Assembly: GCA_963932145.1 (NCBI GenBank)
Contig: OZ010600.1
Coordinates: forward strand, 50,146,877 to 50,210,876
Direction: 5' to 3'
DNA from: Acanthosepion lycidas
Lineage: Eukaryota; Mollusca; Cephalopoda; Sepiida; Sepiidae
Length of the DNA: 64,000 nucleotides
Position 1 is the first letter of the stretch. Each line of letters opens with the position of its first letter. Positions 44,156 to 54,068 of this stretch are shown here, piece by piece. The notes below the pieces were generated by a model, which saw nothing but the letters and a program-made list of their open reading frames with translations, was not told the origin of the DNA and did not search any database. Made by a program: the position numbers and the translations under genes.

Positions 44156-44396
44156 ATACAAGTACCGCCCTCACCATACGAAGGGCTTTATCTCTGTAAA
44201 ATATGTGACCATAGGTTTTTGCTGTTTTTTTTTTTTTTTTTTTTTTTTTTGTTTTTTGTTGTTCGTCTTCAAAAAAAAAAAAAAAAAAAAACTCAGTGGT
44301 GACATTTCTAACCTTAGGTCTCTAGTTGCGACCCAAAAAGAAATGAGTATCCACCAGAAATCAAATCAAATAAAATAAATAATAATATAATACAAA

Positions 44397-44459
<63 letters not shown>
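44156..44459 (+). mobile_element. R4/Dong-like LINE, truncated copy 1
   Basis: 5'-truncated copy holding only the last codons of the element (CATACGAAGGGCTTTAT, matching the HTLRRAFSM end of the copy at 62,234) plus the 3' untranslated region. That region contains a T run (44,226-44,250), an A run (44,271-44,291), then GACATTTCTAACCTTAGGTC and an (AAT)n tail at 44,397-44,456. Copy 2 begins directly in that tail. Confidence 0.75.
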
Positions 44460-45058
44460 GTTACGGAGATAGGACCTGTAACAATTTGATGGGACTACAC
44501 AATACACACATCCAGAACAATCAAAGCTAATCGTGCAGACATCGTGATTAGAGACAGCAAAGACAAAATGTGCCCCCTTATGGCCCTCATGATAAGTAGA
44601 CCTAGATAATTATTTCGAAAGAAAAGAAGATAACACTATTTCAGAAAGTTTTCTCGTTCAGTATTAAATATATATCACGATATCAGTATTAAATATATCC
44701 CTGCAGACTGCAATGTATTTTTAAGATCTTCAAAAAGCAATCGAAATACAAGGACCTTGAAATCGAAATTTCAAAAATGTAGCACATGAGAACATCACCA
44801 ATTCCAATTCTATCTGGAGCCCTCGGATTTATTGGAAAAGGTTCCGATAGAATCTTTGAAAGGATTTTTTACAGTTCATGCCTTAAAGAAATTGTTCTCC
44901 GCCCACAACTTACGAATGTAAAATATGTGTGATTATTTTTTTTATTTTTTTTTTTTTTTTCAAAACTGTTAAGTGGAGTATGTCATGATGACATTTCTGA
45001 CCTTAAGTCTCTGGTCGGGACTCGGAAAGAAATGAGTACACACCAGAAATCAAAGGAA

Positions 45059-45116
<58 letters not shown>
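44460..45116 (+). mobile_element. R4/Dong-like LINE, truncated copy 2
   Basis: Continues head to tail from copy 1. The first frame reads EIGPVTI, a stop, WDYTIHTSRTIKANRADIVI, where the family has KANRPDIVI, the PD motif of the restriction-like endonuclease; here the proline is lost. About 100 bp of unrelated sequence (near 44,600-44,700) interrupts the frame before ADCNVFLK is recovered, then KQSKYKDLEIEISKM, SGALGFIGKGSDRI and SCLKEIVL. The 3' untranslated part (CATGATGACATTTCTGACCT, CACCAGAAATCAAAGG) ends in (AAT)n at 45,061-45,115. Non-functional. Confidence 0.82.
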
Positions 45117-45117
<1 letters not shown>

Positions 45118-45262
45118 TTTTTTTTTATTATTTTTTTTTTTTTTTTTTTTTTGTCAGTGAAAAGTGTCATGATGCCATTTCTAACCTTAGGTCCCTGGGT
45201 GGGACCCGGAAAGAAATGTGTAAACGCCAGAAAGCAAAGAAAATAAAAATGATAATAATAAT
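45118..45262 (+). mobile_element. R4/Dong-like LINE, 3' UTR-only copy 3
   Basis: Begins in the tail of copy 2 with a T run, then CATGATGCCATTTCTAACCT, GGTCCCTGGGTGGGACCC and a short AAT-like tail. It is the third member of a head-to-tail run. Confidence 0.75.
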
Positions 45263-45637
45263 TGTAATTCGTCGTATTACTGTTTTCATCAGAGCGCTCT
45301 GAGTCAATACACTCTTCATTATAACTATTATTTTATTATTAGTTATACGCCATCTTGTTTTGTTGTTTTCCATCACAGAAATCTGCACTGGCAAAGTTTG
45401 AATCCTGGAGCAAGCAGCTAAAAATCGAAAAGCTGCTTCCGACAATATTTGAACGCAAATCCTAATAAGATAAATTAAAACTGGTAATAAAATAATAGCA
45501 GTGCAAATGTTTTGTGCAAAAAAGTTCCACAAATTATTCAACTGCCACCAGCTAAGAAAAAACAATGATGACGTCACTAATCAGGAAGGAAGAGGTGGCA
45601 AAGTCACTACCAAATTGTTCTCCGCTCTTTCGTTACA

Positions 45638-45850
45638 ACATCCTTTGCTAAAGCGGTTATGATGATATGAGAGACGGGCTTTCGATGTGTAGGGCGCGAG
45701 AGATCAAATCTCGCTGGAAGCTACTTCTTTCGTTGCGAAAATTTTATCGTTTTATCGTTTGATCCCACGGTCGTAGAGTGCATCGTTCCCGGAATGCTGT
45801 ACTAAAAATCAACAAGAAGATCGAATGAAATAAAAATATTATTATTACTT
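45638..45850 (+). mobile_element. tRNA-derived SINE, probable
   Basis: A tRNA-like head: GCGGTTATGATGATATGAG, an anticodon-loop-like TTTCGAT and a B-box-like GAGATCAAATCTCGC at 45,699-45,713. A body follows (GATCCCACGG, CATCGTTCCCGG) with a 3' end in ATTATTATTA. The TCG in the loop position would fit an arginine tRNA ancestor, as proposed for octopus OR SINEs. Boundaries are approximate and no target duplication was established. Confidence 0.5.
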
Positions 45851-46040
45851 AAATAATTTGTTTTCAATTTGCGTTTATTTATTTATTTATGCTAATTACT
45901 ATAGAATAGGTCTTATTTTTTATATAGCGTATGTAAATGTATCTGTTAAAGATTTAAATAGATTTATCTTACTTTGATGAGCGGTTTATCTGCGAAGCTT
46001 GAAGACATGTAGGATAAGACTTTTGACTTTTTATGTCTCG

Positions 46041-46069
46041 CTCTCTCCTCTCTCTCTCTCTCTCTCTCA

Positions 46070-46126
<57 letters not shown>
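46041..46126. repeat. (TC)n(TA)n compound microsatellite
   Basis: TC-rich run to about 46,088, then TA run to 46,126. Confidence 0.95.
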
Positions 46127-46128
<2 letters not shown>

Positions 46129-46249
46129 ATTACATAAAAATGAAACAATTGTGCCCCATTTTATGGACATTTATCAAACGTTTTAGTATTGATAAGCTCC
46201 AGAGAATTTAACCCGAGGAGCGATATACCCATAAAGATGAGTTTCATTT

Positions 46250-46343
46250 CTATGCTCTATAATAAATATATTGAGCTCTCTTTTGTGGATCAGCTTTAAT
46301 ATTTTATGTTAATTTTTATATTAATAGGATTCAATTGGATTTT

Positions 46344-46348
<5 letters not shown>
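46250..46348 (+). repeat. Dispersed repeat shared with 53,918-54,003
   Basis: Shared blocks in order: ATTGAGCTCTCTTTTGTG / ATTGAGCGCCCTTTTGTG, CAGTTTTAACAT-like, TTAATAGGA and TGGATT. Both copies are followed within about 15 bp by a microsatellite, (TA)n here and (GATA)n at 54 kb, suggesting a retroelement 3' end with a simple-repeat tail. Family not recognised. Confidence 0.65.

Positions 46349-46351
<3 letters not shown>

Positions 46352-46410
<59 letters not shown>
46352..46410. repeat. (TA)n array
   Basis: Uninterrupted TA run between two different dispersed repeats. Confidence 0.97.
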
Positions 46411-46411
<1 letters not shown>

Positions 46412-46725
46412 CACGATGAAAAAATGCCTTAAAATTTATAAAAACACAGTTTTATCATCATAATATTTATGTTATTTTTAAGAAAAAAGATCAAAGTGTT
46501 TTTGATTAATAAATTATATTTTTTAATCCTTTTTAGAACTTTCGAAATTTTAATTAAATATTTTGTTTTTCTTGCGTCAACGGGTGAAATTAGTATACCA
46601 AGTTTTAGCGTTTTTTGGGGGGGGTTTTGCGATGAAAACCTCTTTGATTGGGAAATTCTTGAAAACATTCGATAATTGTCGGATTTTAATGAAAATTTCA
46701 AGACTTATTCCCAAATGAATAAAAC
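46411..46725. mobile_element. Old repeat related to the ends of 56,611-58,163
   Basis: ATAGCACG, then TGCCTTAAA, TGTTATT, ATCAAAGTGTTTTTGA and TTTTTTAAT match the left arm of the element at 56,640-56,760 in order. AATTGTCGGATTTTAATGAA (46,672-46,691) matches the complement of 57,845-57,870. A G8 run sits at 46,617-46,624. The divergence is large, so the copy is old. The opposed frames at 46,429-46,701 and 46,469-46,675 are chance readings of this AT-rich repeat. Confidence 0.5.
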
Positions 46726-47274
46726 TATTTTAGAATGTTTCTTTTTTTGATAAAAATATTTTATTAATAATTTTTTTTTTTTTTTTTTTTTTACATCTGT
46801 TACTCCCTACTTATATAATTTTATGAAATTTAATTCTGTAGAATTTAAATCATCAGTATTTGTATTTTGGGTTTTTTTTTTTTGTCAAACAGGACCCCCA
46901 GTTAAAGAACCGCAAAATAAAAAAATTAAGTAAAATTAAGACATTACTTAAATAGAAAAGCTTTTAATTGTTTTTATGAACAAGATATATTAGGGAAAAT
47001 ATTATCTTCAAAAAAATTTTCGATGAATATTGAATTTTTACAAGGATTGTTTTCATTTTTTTATTTTAATTATAATAATTAATCATTATAGTTATTAAGT
47101 AAAAAATATATTTACTAATCATAAATGGAAAAGCTTACTACAATTTTTTAAAAGAATTTTGAATTTTTTTGTGTGTGTTTAAACGCGCTGACTTTTGTAA
47201 ATACGGACGTTCATACATGATATTACCAGAAAATAAGATCTGTAACTATAGTCAATTTAAAATTTGGGAAAGGT
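46726..47274. other. AT-rich stretch, nothing recognised
   Basis: Long T and A runs; may include more of the preceding old repeat. No gene. Confidence 0.5.
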
Positions 47275-47390
47275 ATAAATCCACCCCTTCTACCCCAGCT
47301 ATGGGTTAACAAGTAAAACGTGTCTCACTAAATGATTATTATCTCCAAAAGTAGCCAATGTAAAAATATTTTCTGGGTTTAAATAACTGA
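47275..47390 (+). repeat. Dispersed repeat shared with 32,420-32,545
   Basis: Second member of the pair (AATCCACCCC, ATGGGTTAA, AATATTTTCTGGGTT). Confidence 0.65.
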
Positions 47391-48228
47391 GAAAAGGTTG
47401 ATGAGCCGTAGAAAACGAACCCATCAATCATAATCTGTACTTCTCTCATTCACCAAGCTTAGACATTAACCCTCTACCTTGAGTGACTCTTGGGTGAGTA
47501 TTTATTTTTCAAAATTCAGATGTTAGAGGACAAGAAGTTTGCGTTTCACCAATCATTCCATTCTTATTAGATTACTCATCGGCTCGTTATTTTTAAGTAT
47601 ATATTCTTTTGCAAAAACGAACTCAAGTTCCTTATATCTGTATCATCAGAGAAGATAACATTCAGTTATTAAATGGAAATCTTATTAGGATTTATTAGCA
47701 TGGGTAATGCGTGATGAAAATCAACCACTTTAATCTCTTAAAGCGGGATAATCAGTGTTATGAGATCTTTCAAATGATGTTTAAATGAGAAAATCCTTTA
47801 AGAAATGTTAGTTTAGAAGCCCCTGGAATTGGGTGAGAGGTAAAATATGTTATTACGGGGAAAAGATAGCGGAGGGAGCGTAGTCTAAGCAAAGATGGCA
47901 GCGTCGCATGATTAATGGAAGACAATGAGAGGGGGAGCAAAAAAATGGCGGTGAGTGAAGTTAAAAGTTGCATTTAAACGTGGCCAATATTGATCATATA
48001 CTGAAGTGAGTGACGCAAGTGGATACCTTGGCAGTGAAAGCTCCATTCGGCAAGAAAAATACCGTAGACAAGAGCGAGAAACGAAGAAAGCAGACGAAAA
48101 CCGAGAGATGGGAGATTATTGTTTGAAACAGACAATAAAAGTATGTGCTGAAAGAGGAGAGGGCCCGATGACATGAAAAAATGCAGACTGACAAGGGAAA
48201 ATGAGGAAAGGGGTGATAAGTGGCTCGT
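47391..48228. other. Intergenic stretch, nothing recognised
   Basis: No family recognised. The long minus frames that cross from here into the purine tract are low-complexity F/S readings of GAAA repeats. Confidence 0.5.
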
Positions 48229-48231
48229 GGA

Positions 48232-48275
<44 letters not shown>

Positions 48276-48917
48276 AGAAAGAAAGAAAGAAAGAAAGAAG
48301 AAACGAAACGAAAGAAGAAACGAAACGAAAGAAACGAAACGAAACGAAATAATACAAAATAGAAGAAAAAGGAAGCAAATGAAGAATAAGAAATCGAGAT
48401 ATTAGAAAGAAAAAGCAAGAAAATAAAATACTACAAGAAAAAGTAAGAAAGAAATAACAAAAAAAAGAAAAATAAACAAGAGAATGTGAAAAGAGAGAAG
48501 TAAAAATAAAAATAAAAAAATAAAAATAGAACACACGCAAAGTAAGAAAGAAAGAAAAAAAGAACGGAAAAAGAAAGAAATAAAAAAGGAAGAAAGAAAG
48601 GAAGAAAATTTACAAAAAACAAAACATACAAAAAAGAAAGTAAAAAAGAAACGAAAAATAAGAAAGAAAGAAATAATAGGGAAAAAGAAAGAGAAAAAGA
48701 ATTAAGCAAATGCGAAAAGAGAGGAGAAAAAATGTAAAAAAGTAAACGAAATAAAAAATGTAAAATAAAGACAAGAAAAGAAAGAAAGAAAGAACGAAAA
48801 AAGAAATAAAAAAGAAAAATTATTTGCAAAACGAAAAATACAACAAAAAAGAAATGATGTAAAAAAAAGAAAATAGTGAAGAAAGATAACAAATAAAAAA
48901 AAACGGAAGATGACAAT

Positions 48918-48965
<48 letters not shown>

Positions 48966-48985
48966 AAAAAAAAAAGAAATCCAAA
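48229..48985. repeat. Long purine-biased tract, (GAAA)n at both ends
   Basis: About 760 bp that is overwhelmingly A and G on the plus strand. A pure run lies at 48,229-48,303 and a (GAAA)n run at 48,918-48,980, with degenerate GAAA/GAAAC units between. Reads as F/L/S-rich nonsense on the minus strand. Such strand asymmetry can form intramolecular triplex DNA. Confidence 0.95.
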
Positions 48986-49084
48986 CAAGGAGTGTACAAA
49001 ACTTGAATTAACTGGAAGTAATTTTTATTGTTCATCAAACGCAAAGGGAAGAACAACAACAATGTAGAACAGAAGGGAGTTTAA

Positions 49085-49142
49085 AAATCTGTGTGTATGT
49101 GTGTGTTTGTGTGTGTGTGTGTATGTGTGAGTGTGTGTATTC
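49085..49142. repeat. (GT)n microsatellite, imperfect
   Basis: GT run with A and TT interruptions. Confidence 0.95.
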
Positions 49143-49672
49143 GTTAATCAAGGAACATGAGAGATATTCAGATTATTTCCAAATTTAGAAATGAAAACGA
49201 ATAAGTATTAGAAATTGAAGAGCAAAATTCCTTTCGGGAAAAAGAATTAATTGAAAAGAGAAAAAAAATAAGAAAAACTCGAAAATGGCTGTTTAGAAAG
49301 GAGCGAAATCTCGTCGGAAGATAAAAGCTATGCAAATCGACAGTAGAAGGAATAGGACAATAAAAAAAAAAAAAGCAGCGATTAAATAAACAGATTAGAG
49401 GTCCAGGAACCAAACCCCACCTCCCTCCACCACACACACGCAGCTATATTCGTATTTATTTACTAAGGAAAGAAAACAAAACAAACTATCGTATCGGTCT
49501 TCGAAACGAACGTAACAAAACCTCGCGCGAGAAAGGCGCCCAATTTGATCAAATTCATTAATATTTCTTAGTCTGGAACAAGGCCACATCAAGGCACTTA
49601 GATGTGATGGGCCTGCGACAATACAAGCCTGCTTACAATACTCTATATCGAAGCCTCTCTTTTCTGTATCAC
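49143..49672. other. Intergenic stretch, nothing recognised
   Basis: Two minus-strand frames (49,168-49,437 and 49,395-49,592) have no recognisable domain. Confidence 0.45.
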
Positions 49673-49673
49673 T

Positions 49674-49725
<52 letters not shown>

Positions 49726-49740
49726 AACACATACACACAC
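49673..49740. repeat. (TC)n(AC)n compound microsatellite
   Basis: CT run followed by CA run. The minus frame over it (ERERER, VCVCVC) is an artefact. Confidence 0.96.
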
Positions 49741-49889
49741 ATTCTCCTTCTCTCTCTGTGTCTCTCACGTATCGAAATGAAATTTATATATATATGAAAA
49801 TTTCCCTGATTTAACCACATTAGACGAAAGGCGTCAGCAATTAATAGTTTCCCTATTGTCATTTTATTCATATATATATATATTTATAT

Positions 49890-51355
49890 ATAATTATTTA
49901 TTTAAAAATATGATTCCAACACGCTACATAAGAGGTCTCATGTTTCAAAACAAGAGCCGAAAACTTCAAAATAATATTTGAATTAACTTGAGTTAAACTA
50001 GGCTCTGTTCCATCTTCAAGCGAAATTTTTTGGGAATGACTTATTTCTGAAATTTACGAGTTTTAATAGTATGGTCAGAATTGAAATCAAAAATTTCCAT
50101 GGTAACATCAAGGGCGGATTGTTTAGAATCGGCAGGGGTGGGGTGTTAATAATTTGTATCAGTATAGAGTTACTTTCATAGATGTCGGGTCACGGTAAGG
50201 TGGGGGTGGCTAAATTTACGACGGAGGAAGTTTTCGCATAGTCTGGCTTGAGCGTCTACGGAGATTTATTTATTTATTTTTATTTTATTCTTTTATTATA
50301 TCTCTTTAAGAAAGGGATTTGTGTATTTGAAAAGGCCGTAACGTTTGTTGTTTGACGACTTCATAAAGGGTTATCAATTTTTGTAGGTAATTAAAACTAT
50401 GTATATGGGCTATGGATTTTAAAATTTATTTTTTTGTATGCGTGTTTTAGGCTAGTTATTCAGAGTGTAAGTTCGGTTGTGTCGGCAGAAAACCGTTAAT
50501 TCTTGCCGGTTGTTTAATAGATTTTTATTGTTTAGGAGCTTAATAACGTGTAGTTTCTCATGGAGGCACAAAGGGCATGGGTCATCCCAAGTTTTGCAAG
50601 TTCTAGTCCTGTTAATGATTTTCCATTTTACTTTAGGTGTCCTATTTTTTTCTTTCAGGTGCCAAAAATATTTAGATAGAGAGGTCTGATGTCTAAAGTT
50701 TATGTTGTTGAAGGAGCATTTATGCTGCCTCCATCTGGTTTTAAAGGCATTTTTCGTGGACCCAATGTATCATATTATTGTTAGGGATTCTCCGTGGATG
50801 ATATAGTGCATTGGTATACCACAGATTTGATGCAGCACTTATTTTCTAATGGGCAGTCTACCGGGTTTCTACAATCGCATAATTTTTCCCTATCATTATC
50901 TGATTTAAGTGTAGAGTTATTAAAACTATTCAGGTAAGGGGGTTTATTCAGGATATTATTATTGTGTCTTCTTATTATACCTTCTAGATTTTCAGTGCAG
51001 CAATAACTCAATTTTAGTGTGTTCTTATTGAATATTTTACTAAGCCTACTATTGGTGGGGAAGTGTTTATCGATTAGAGCTAAGAACTTCAGTCCTAGTT
51101 TAATACTAACCATTTGGTTGAACGGAGGTGTATACCAAATGATGTTTCTTTTCCTGTTTTTTTTTTCTTTTGGTTATTGCAATTGTCCCTATATTTAATG
51201 TTAGCATTTTTATAACCACTATTTTTTAGGGCAGTGTTATAGAAGTCGTTATGTTGGTGGAATGTTACTTTGTTAGCGGAGTTACTGCTAATTCTATTTT
51301 CTATTGATGAGGGTATATGTTTAATTGTGGATGGAGGGTGGTTAGACTTCGGGTG
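49890..51355 (-). mobile_element. Penelope-like element, truncated, with GIY-YIG region
   Basis: Penelope-like elements are retroelements that encode a reverse transcriptase followed by a GIY-YIG endonuclease. Here only the part after the reverse transcriptase survives. An open stretch at about 51,345-50,781 reads SGYKNANIKY, RKRNIIWYTPPF, FLALIDKHFP, IFNKNTLKLSYCC and LCDCRNPVDCPLENKCC, the cysteine-rich linker typical of the family. Nearby (50,769-50,452) lies YIGSTKNAFKTRWRQHKCSF, the GIY-YIG region with its YIG and downstream R and H. The reading is interrupted at least once, so the copy is broken. A (TA)n array replaces the 5' part. The last 47 bp match the palindrome arms at 15,603 and 30,868. 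A hammerhead-like fold lies at 49,922-50,023. Confidence 0.88.
49922..50023 (-). ncRNA. Hammerhead-like motif at Penelope-like element end
   Basis: On the minus strand: CGC, TTGAAGA (consensus CUGANGA), a long stem II (ACAGAGCC pairing GGCTCTTGT), GAA, a stem III hairpin (ACATGAGA / TCTTATGT) and A, then GCG complementary to the starting CGC. Order and spacing are those of a type I hammerhead. Hammerheads are known from Penelope-like elements. One core position departs from consensus, so activity is doubtful. Confidence 0.5.
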
Positions 51356-51356
51356 T

Positions 51357-51406
<50 letters not shown>
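51356..51406. repeat. (TA)n array at the truncated edge of the Penelope-like element
   Basis: TA run replacing the element's upstream part. Confidence 0.96.
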
Positions 51407-51408
<2 letters not shown>

Positions 51409-51430
51409 CTGAGATGAGGTATTATGTACA

Positions 51431-51506
51431 TTATTTACATTGTTCGGACTATCATCCTCATCATATGGCAACAAAGTGAGGGTGATAGTCTGAACAATAT
51501 AAATAA
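51431..51506. repeat. Inverted repeat between two (TA)n arrays
   Basis: Arms 51,431-51,459 and 51,478-51,506 (ATTGTTCGGACTATCATCCTC against its complement, three mismatches), 18-base centre. With the TA arrays at 51,356-51,406 and 51,520-51,577 it forms a symmetric cassette, like a small fold-back element inserted in a TA array. Confidence 0.85.
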
Positions 51507-51509
51507 TAT

Positions 51510-51519
<10 letters not shown>

Positions 51520-51577
<58 letters not shown>
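51520..51577. repeat. (TA)n array
   Basis: TA run on the right of the inverted repeat. Confidence 0.96.
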
Positions 51578-51580
<3 letters not shown>

Positions 51581-51699
51581 TTTTAAGTCATTTTTATGGA
51601 TACAATTTATTTAAGTAATTGCTCTGTTTTTAATTAAATAATATTAATTACATTTTACCAACCTGAATTTTCGAGAAATTTCGCAGAAAATATACGTTC

Positions 51700-51785
51700 T
51701 CCAACAGGAATCGAACCTGTATTCCTATACAGAAATTGTCATTTGGTCTGACGTGCTGTACCTTTCAACTACAGAGAGGCGTCTG
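51700..51785 (-). ncRNA. tRNA-like sequence (SINE head or tRNA pseudogene)
   Basis: On the minus strand an A-box match TAGTTGAAAGG (51,771-51,761) and a perfect B-box GGTTCGATTCC (51,717-51,707) inside a T stem ACAGG/CCTGT. Acceptor pairing is poor and the anticodon loop lacks the usual U33, so a working tRNA is unlikely. More likely it is the head of a SINE or a decayed tRNA copy. Confidence 0.55.
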
Positions 51786-51799
51786 GTTAGCACAAGTCC

Positions 51800-52209
51800 G
51801 AATTACTGTTTTTAAACACACAATCTTCGACGATTTTTTTGTCGATCGATCATTTCTGTTCAGGCTGGTAAATGTAAATATAATGAATACTGAACATAAA
51901 TCATCGATTTAAATATGTATATTATATATTAATGGATTTTAGTTCATAATACGCCATATTTTTATTATGCCAGACGTTATACTTTTAGTCGATACATGTA
52001 TTAATCGTATTTGGGTAGATGCTCTGTTCATTTTAAACAATATTATTGAGGTGGGGAGACATTTTTTTTAATAATTTGTTTTTTTCCAGATTGCAGGCTC
52101 GTAGACGAAATAAACACTGATCAAAATAAAAGGATCGTCTAATCAAATATCTACTAAAAATAAAATTTATATAAATAATTATAGATATATATATTATCAA
52201 GGTCATTAT
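51800..52209. other. AT-rich stretch, nothing recognised
   Basis: No gene or recognised repeat. Confidence 0.5.
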
Positions 52210-52445
52210 CACGAGTCCCGTAATCTATTAGGATCGTAGAGGTATAGTAGCAGATTTCAGATTTTTCTTTCTCCTAGACTGGTTGCCAACCAAAGCTAGA
52301 GGACACCGCCTTGCCTGCAGGAGGGAGAAGAAATGGGTTCATACCTTTCACACGCAAATACGGTCATAGGTGAATGTAACGAATTCGACTGCAATTCAAT
52401 TTACGATTTCTCATTCCAACATCTATCGATTGAACCACTGCGCAT

Positions 52446-52448
<3 letters not shown>
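52210..52448 (-). mobile_element. OR-type octopus SINE, probable
   Basis: Minus strand: GGATGCGCAGTGGTTCAATC with an A-box match TGGTTCAATCG (52,437-52,427), then CGAATTCGTTACATTCACC, GTATGAACCCATTTCTTCTC, GGCGGTGTCCTCTAGCTTTG, GGCAACCAGTCTAGGAG and a 3' end GGGACTCGTGATAATGACC. From memory this body resembles tRNA-headed SINEs abundant in octopus. The 5' edge abuts a (TA)n array. The 15-bp TTTCTCCTAGACTGG on the plus strand is also in the duplicated flank (12,640). Confidence 0.65.

Positions 52449-52506
<58 letters not shown>
52449..52506. repeat. (TA)n array
   Basis: TA run at the 5' edge of the SINE-like repeat. Confidence 0.96.
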
Positions 52507-52510
<4 letters not shown>

Positions 52511-52514
52511 GTGA

Positions 52515-52577
52515 CCTGAATATTGCGTTCAGCATGAAACCGTCTTTCGCCTCTGAGTATTGACTTCAGTGCTCACT
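52515..52577. repeat. Dispersed repeat shared with 60,143-60,197
   Basis: GCGTTCAGCATGAAACCGTC and CGCCTCTGAGTATTGACTTC here correspond to GTGTTTAGCAAGAAACAGAC and CGCCTCGGGTGTTGGCTTC at 60.1 kb. Both stand next to (TA)n arrays. Family unknown. Confidence 0.65.
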
Positions 52578-52580
52578 ATT

Positions 52581-52589
<9 letters not shown>

Positions 52590-52628
<39 letters not shown>

Positions 52629-52640
52629 ATATATATATAT
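52590..52640. repeat. (TA)n array, interrupted
   Basis: TA run with one TTT interruption. Confidence 0.95.
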
Positions 52641-52954
52641 GATTACAGGAATCATTTATACAAAAAACAAATATAGAGGTTAATGATTTAAATGGCGAGA
52701 ATACATCTTCGCAAACAATTTTAATAAGTTACACTAGCCCCGAACCTGTATATGAATGATATGACCCCTGTTTATAAATTACTATATTTGTACAAAAACG
52801 CACAACCTTAAAATTTAAAATTCAAACTCAGCGTTGCGACCGCACGTTCCAAAACAATAACACATTTCTCATAGCATTTTATCAGATTACATCTCTATTT
52901 TCGTTGTCCTCTTATTACCAAGATTTAAAACGAAGAACAAATCTATTTCCATAC

Positions 52955-53069
52955 CTGAAGATGTCTGTAGGAACAGACGAAAGCTTGTAAAAACTAAAAA
53001 AGACCTTATGAAACTTTATTGCATCTCGACTGGTGAGAACCAAAACTTTTTGTTTCTCACTAGTCGAGA
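52955..53069 (+). ncRNA. Hammerhead-like motif followed by hairpin
   Basis: CTGAAGA (52,955-52,961), a 6-bp stem GTCTGT/ACAGAC with loop AGGA and GAAA (52,979-52,982): two core blocks of a hammerhead with a good stem II. Stem III and stem I are not convincing. Downstream, TCTCGACTGGTGAGAA (53,024-53,039) pairs with 53,054-53,069 (15 of 16). The layout suggests another Penelope-like terminus without its coding part. Confidence 0.35.
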
Positions 53070-53227
53070 TAATTATTTCTCTACTCTTGGCATTGAGCCC
53101 TCTTTTGAATTAATGCTGTGAAAGTTAGAATTTATTTTCGTTCTCGTTACATTCGGATATATATATATACAGATATCAAAATAAAACGAAAGAACAGTCA
53201 GATTTATAATCCACAGTTCTTTAGCCT

Positions 53228-53275
53228 TTATTTTTAAAACCAGTGCTCGATACAGAGTAAAGCATAATATTTCTA
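53228..53275 (-). repeat. Dispersed repeat shared with the duplicated flank
   Basis: Minus strand ATTATGCTTTACTC and TATCGAGCACTGG match 15,707-15,750 and 30,972-31,010, just beyond the palindromes. Confidence 0.6.
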
Positions 53276-53917
53276 AAACATAAAGATTTATTAAATCAAA
53301 GAAAAGAAATAACTGTTTTGTGTAGACACTGCATTATGTTTACTTTAAAACACAATTAATTTGAAAAAATCATAATTATATATGTATTATTTAATCACAA
53401 AAAAGAAAGCAAAAACTGCATAACTTCCTAAATTTTAAAACCTTCATTTTAACAATACCGTATCTAGCATACTAATAAATATAATGTATATATTATCTTA
53501 AATCTTTATAAATAAAAATATAAATATATAAAACATGATTTATTCAAATTTGAAGACCCTTTAAGACAATCCCAATGTAGTTTATAAAAAATAAAAAATA
53601 AATAAAAAAATAAATAAAAATCCCAATGTATTGTAGTGTATCTTATGTATGCCCTTAAAAAAAACAGACAAGATGACACGTCCTCATATAACAAAAGGAA
53701 AAAATTACATCGACAGGAAAAAATTAAAAAAAAAAAAACTCACCTAACCCCTTAACACTTATGGTATCCGTTTGTTGTGGGATTCCACTACAAATTGATG
53801 CCATAAGCAGTTTGAAAAATCCTGCGAATTTTAAAATTAAAATTCGTAGGTGAAAATAGTCATTAACTAAAGCTGTCTTAATTCTAATTGTAAATAATAT
53901 TTGCTCTGTTTAATGAA
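53276..53917. other. AT-rich stretch, nothing recognised
   Basis: A 62-codon minus frame at 53,506-53,694 is A/T-rich low complexity. No family recognised. Confidence 0.5.
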
Positions 53918-54003
53918 AATAAACATTGAGCGCCCTTTTGTGAGTCAGTTTTAACATATTTCAAATTCTATGTTGTGTTAATAGGACTCACCTGGATTAT
54001 ACC
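53918..54003 (+). repeat. Dispersed repeat shared with 46,250-46,348
   Basis: Second member of the pair, ending just before a (GATA)n array. Confidence 0.65.
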
Positions 54004-54014
54004 AACAGATCACT

Positions 54015-54016
54015 AC

Positions 54017-54066
<50 letters not shown>
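54015..54066. repeat. (GATA)n microsatellite
   Basis: About thirteen GATA units. Confidence 0.97.

Positions 54067-54068
<2 letters not shown>

Noticed and set aside
45167-45577. 136-codon minus frame
   Set aside because: It runs antisense through the 3' untranslated region of LINE copy 3 and adjoining AT-rich DNA.
47974-48988. Long minus frames of 185-188 codons rich in F, S and L
   Set aside because: They are reverse readings of the GAAA-rich purine tract; composition and repeats are fully explained by the simple sequence.
51700-51785. Functional tRNA gene
   Set aside because: A and B boxes are good, but acceptor pairing is poor and the anticodon loop lacks U33.
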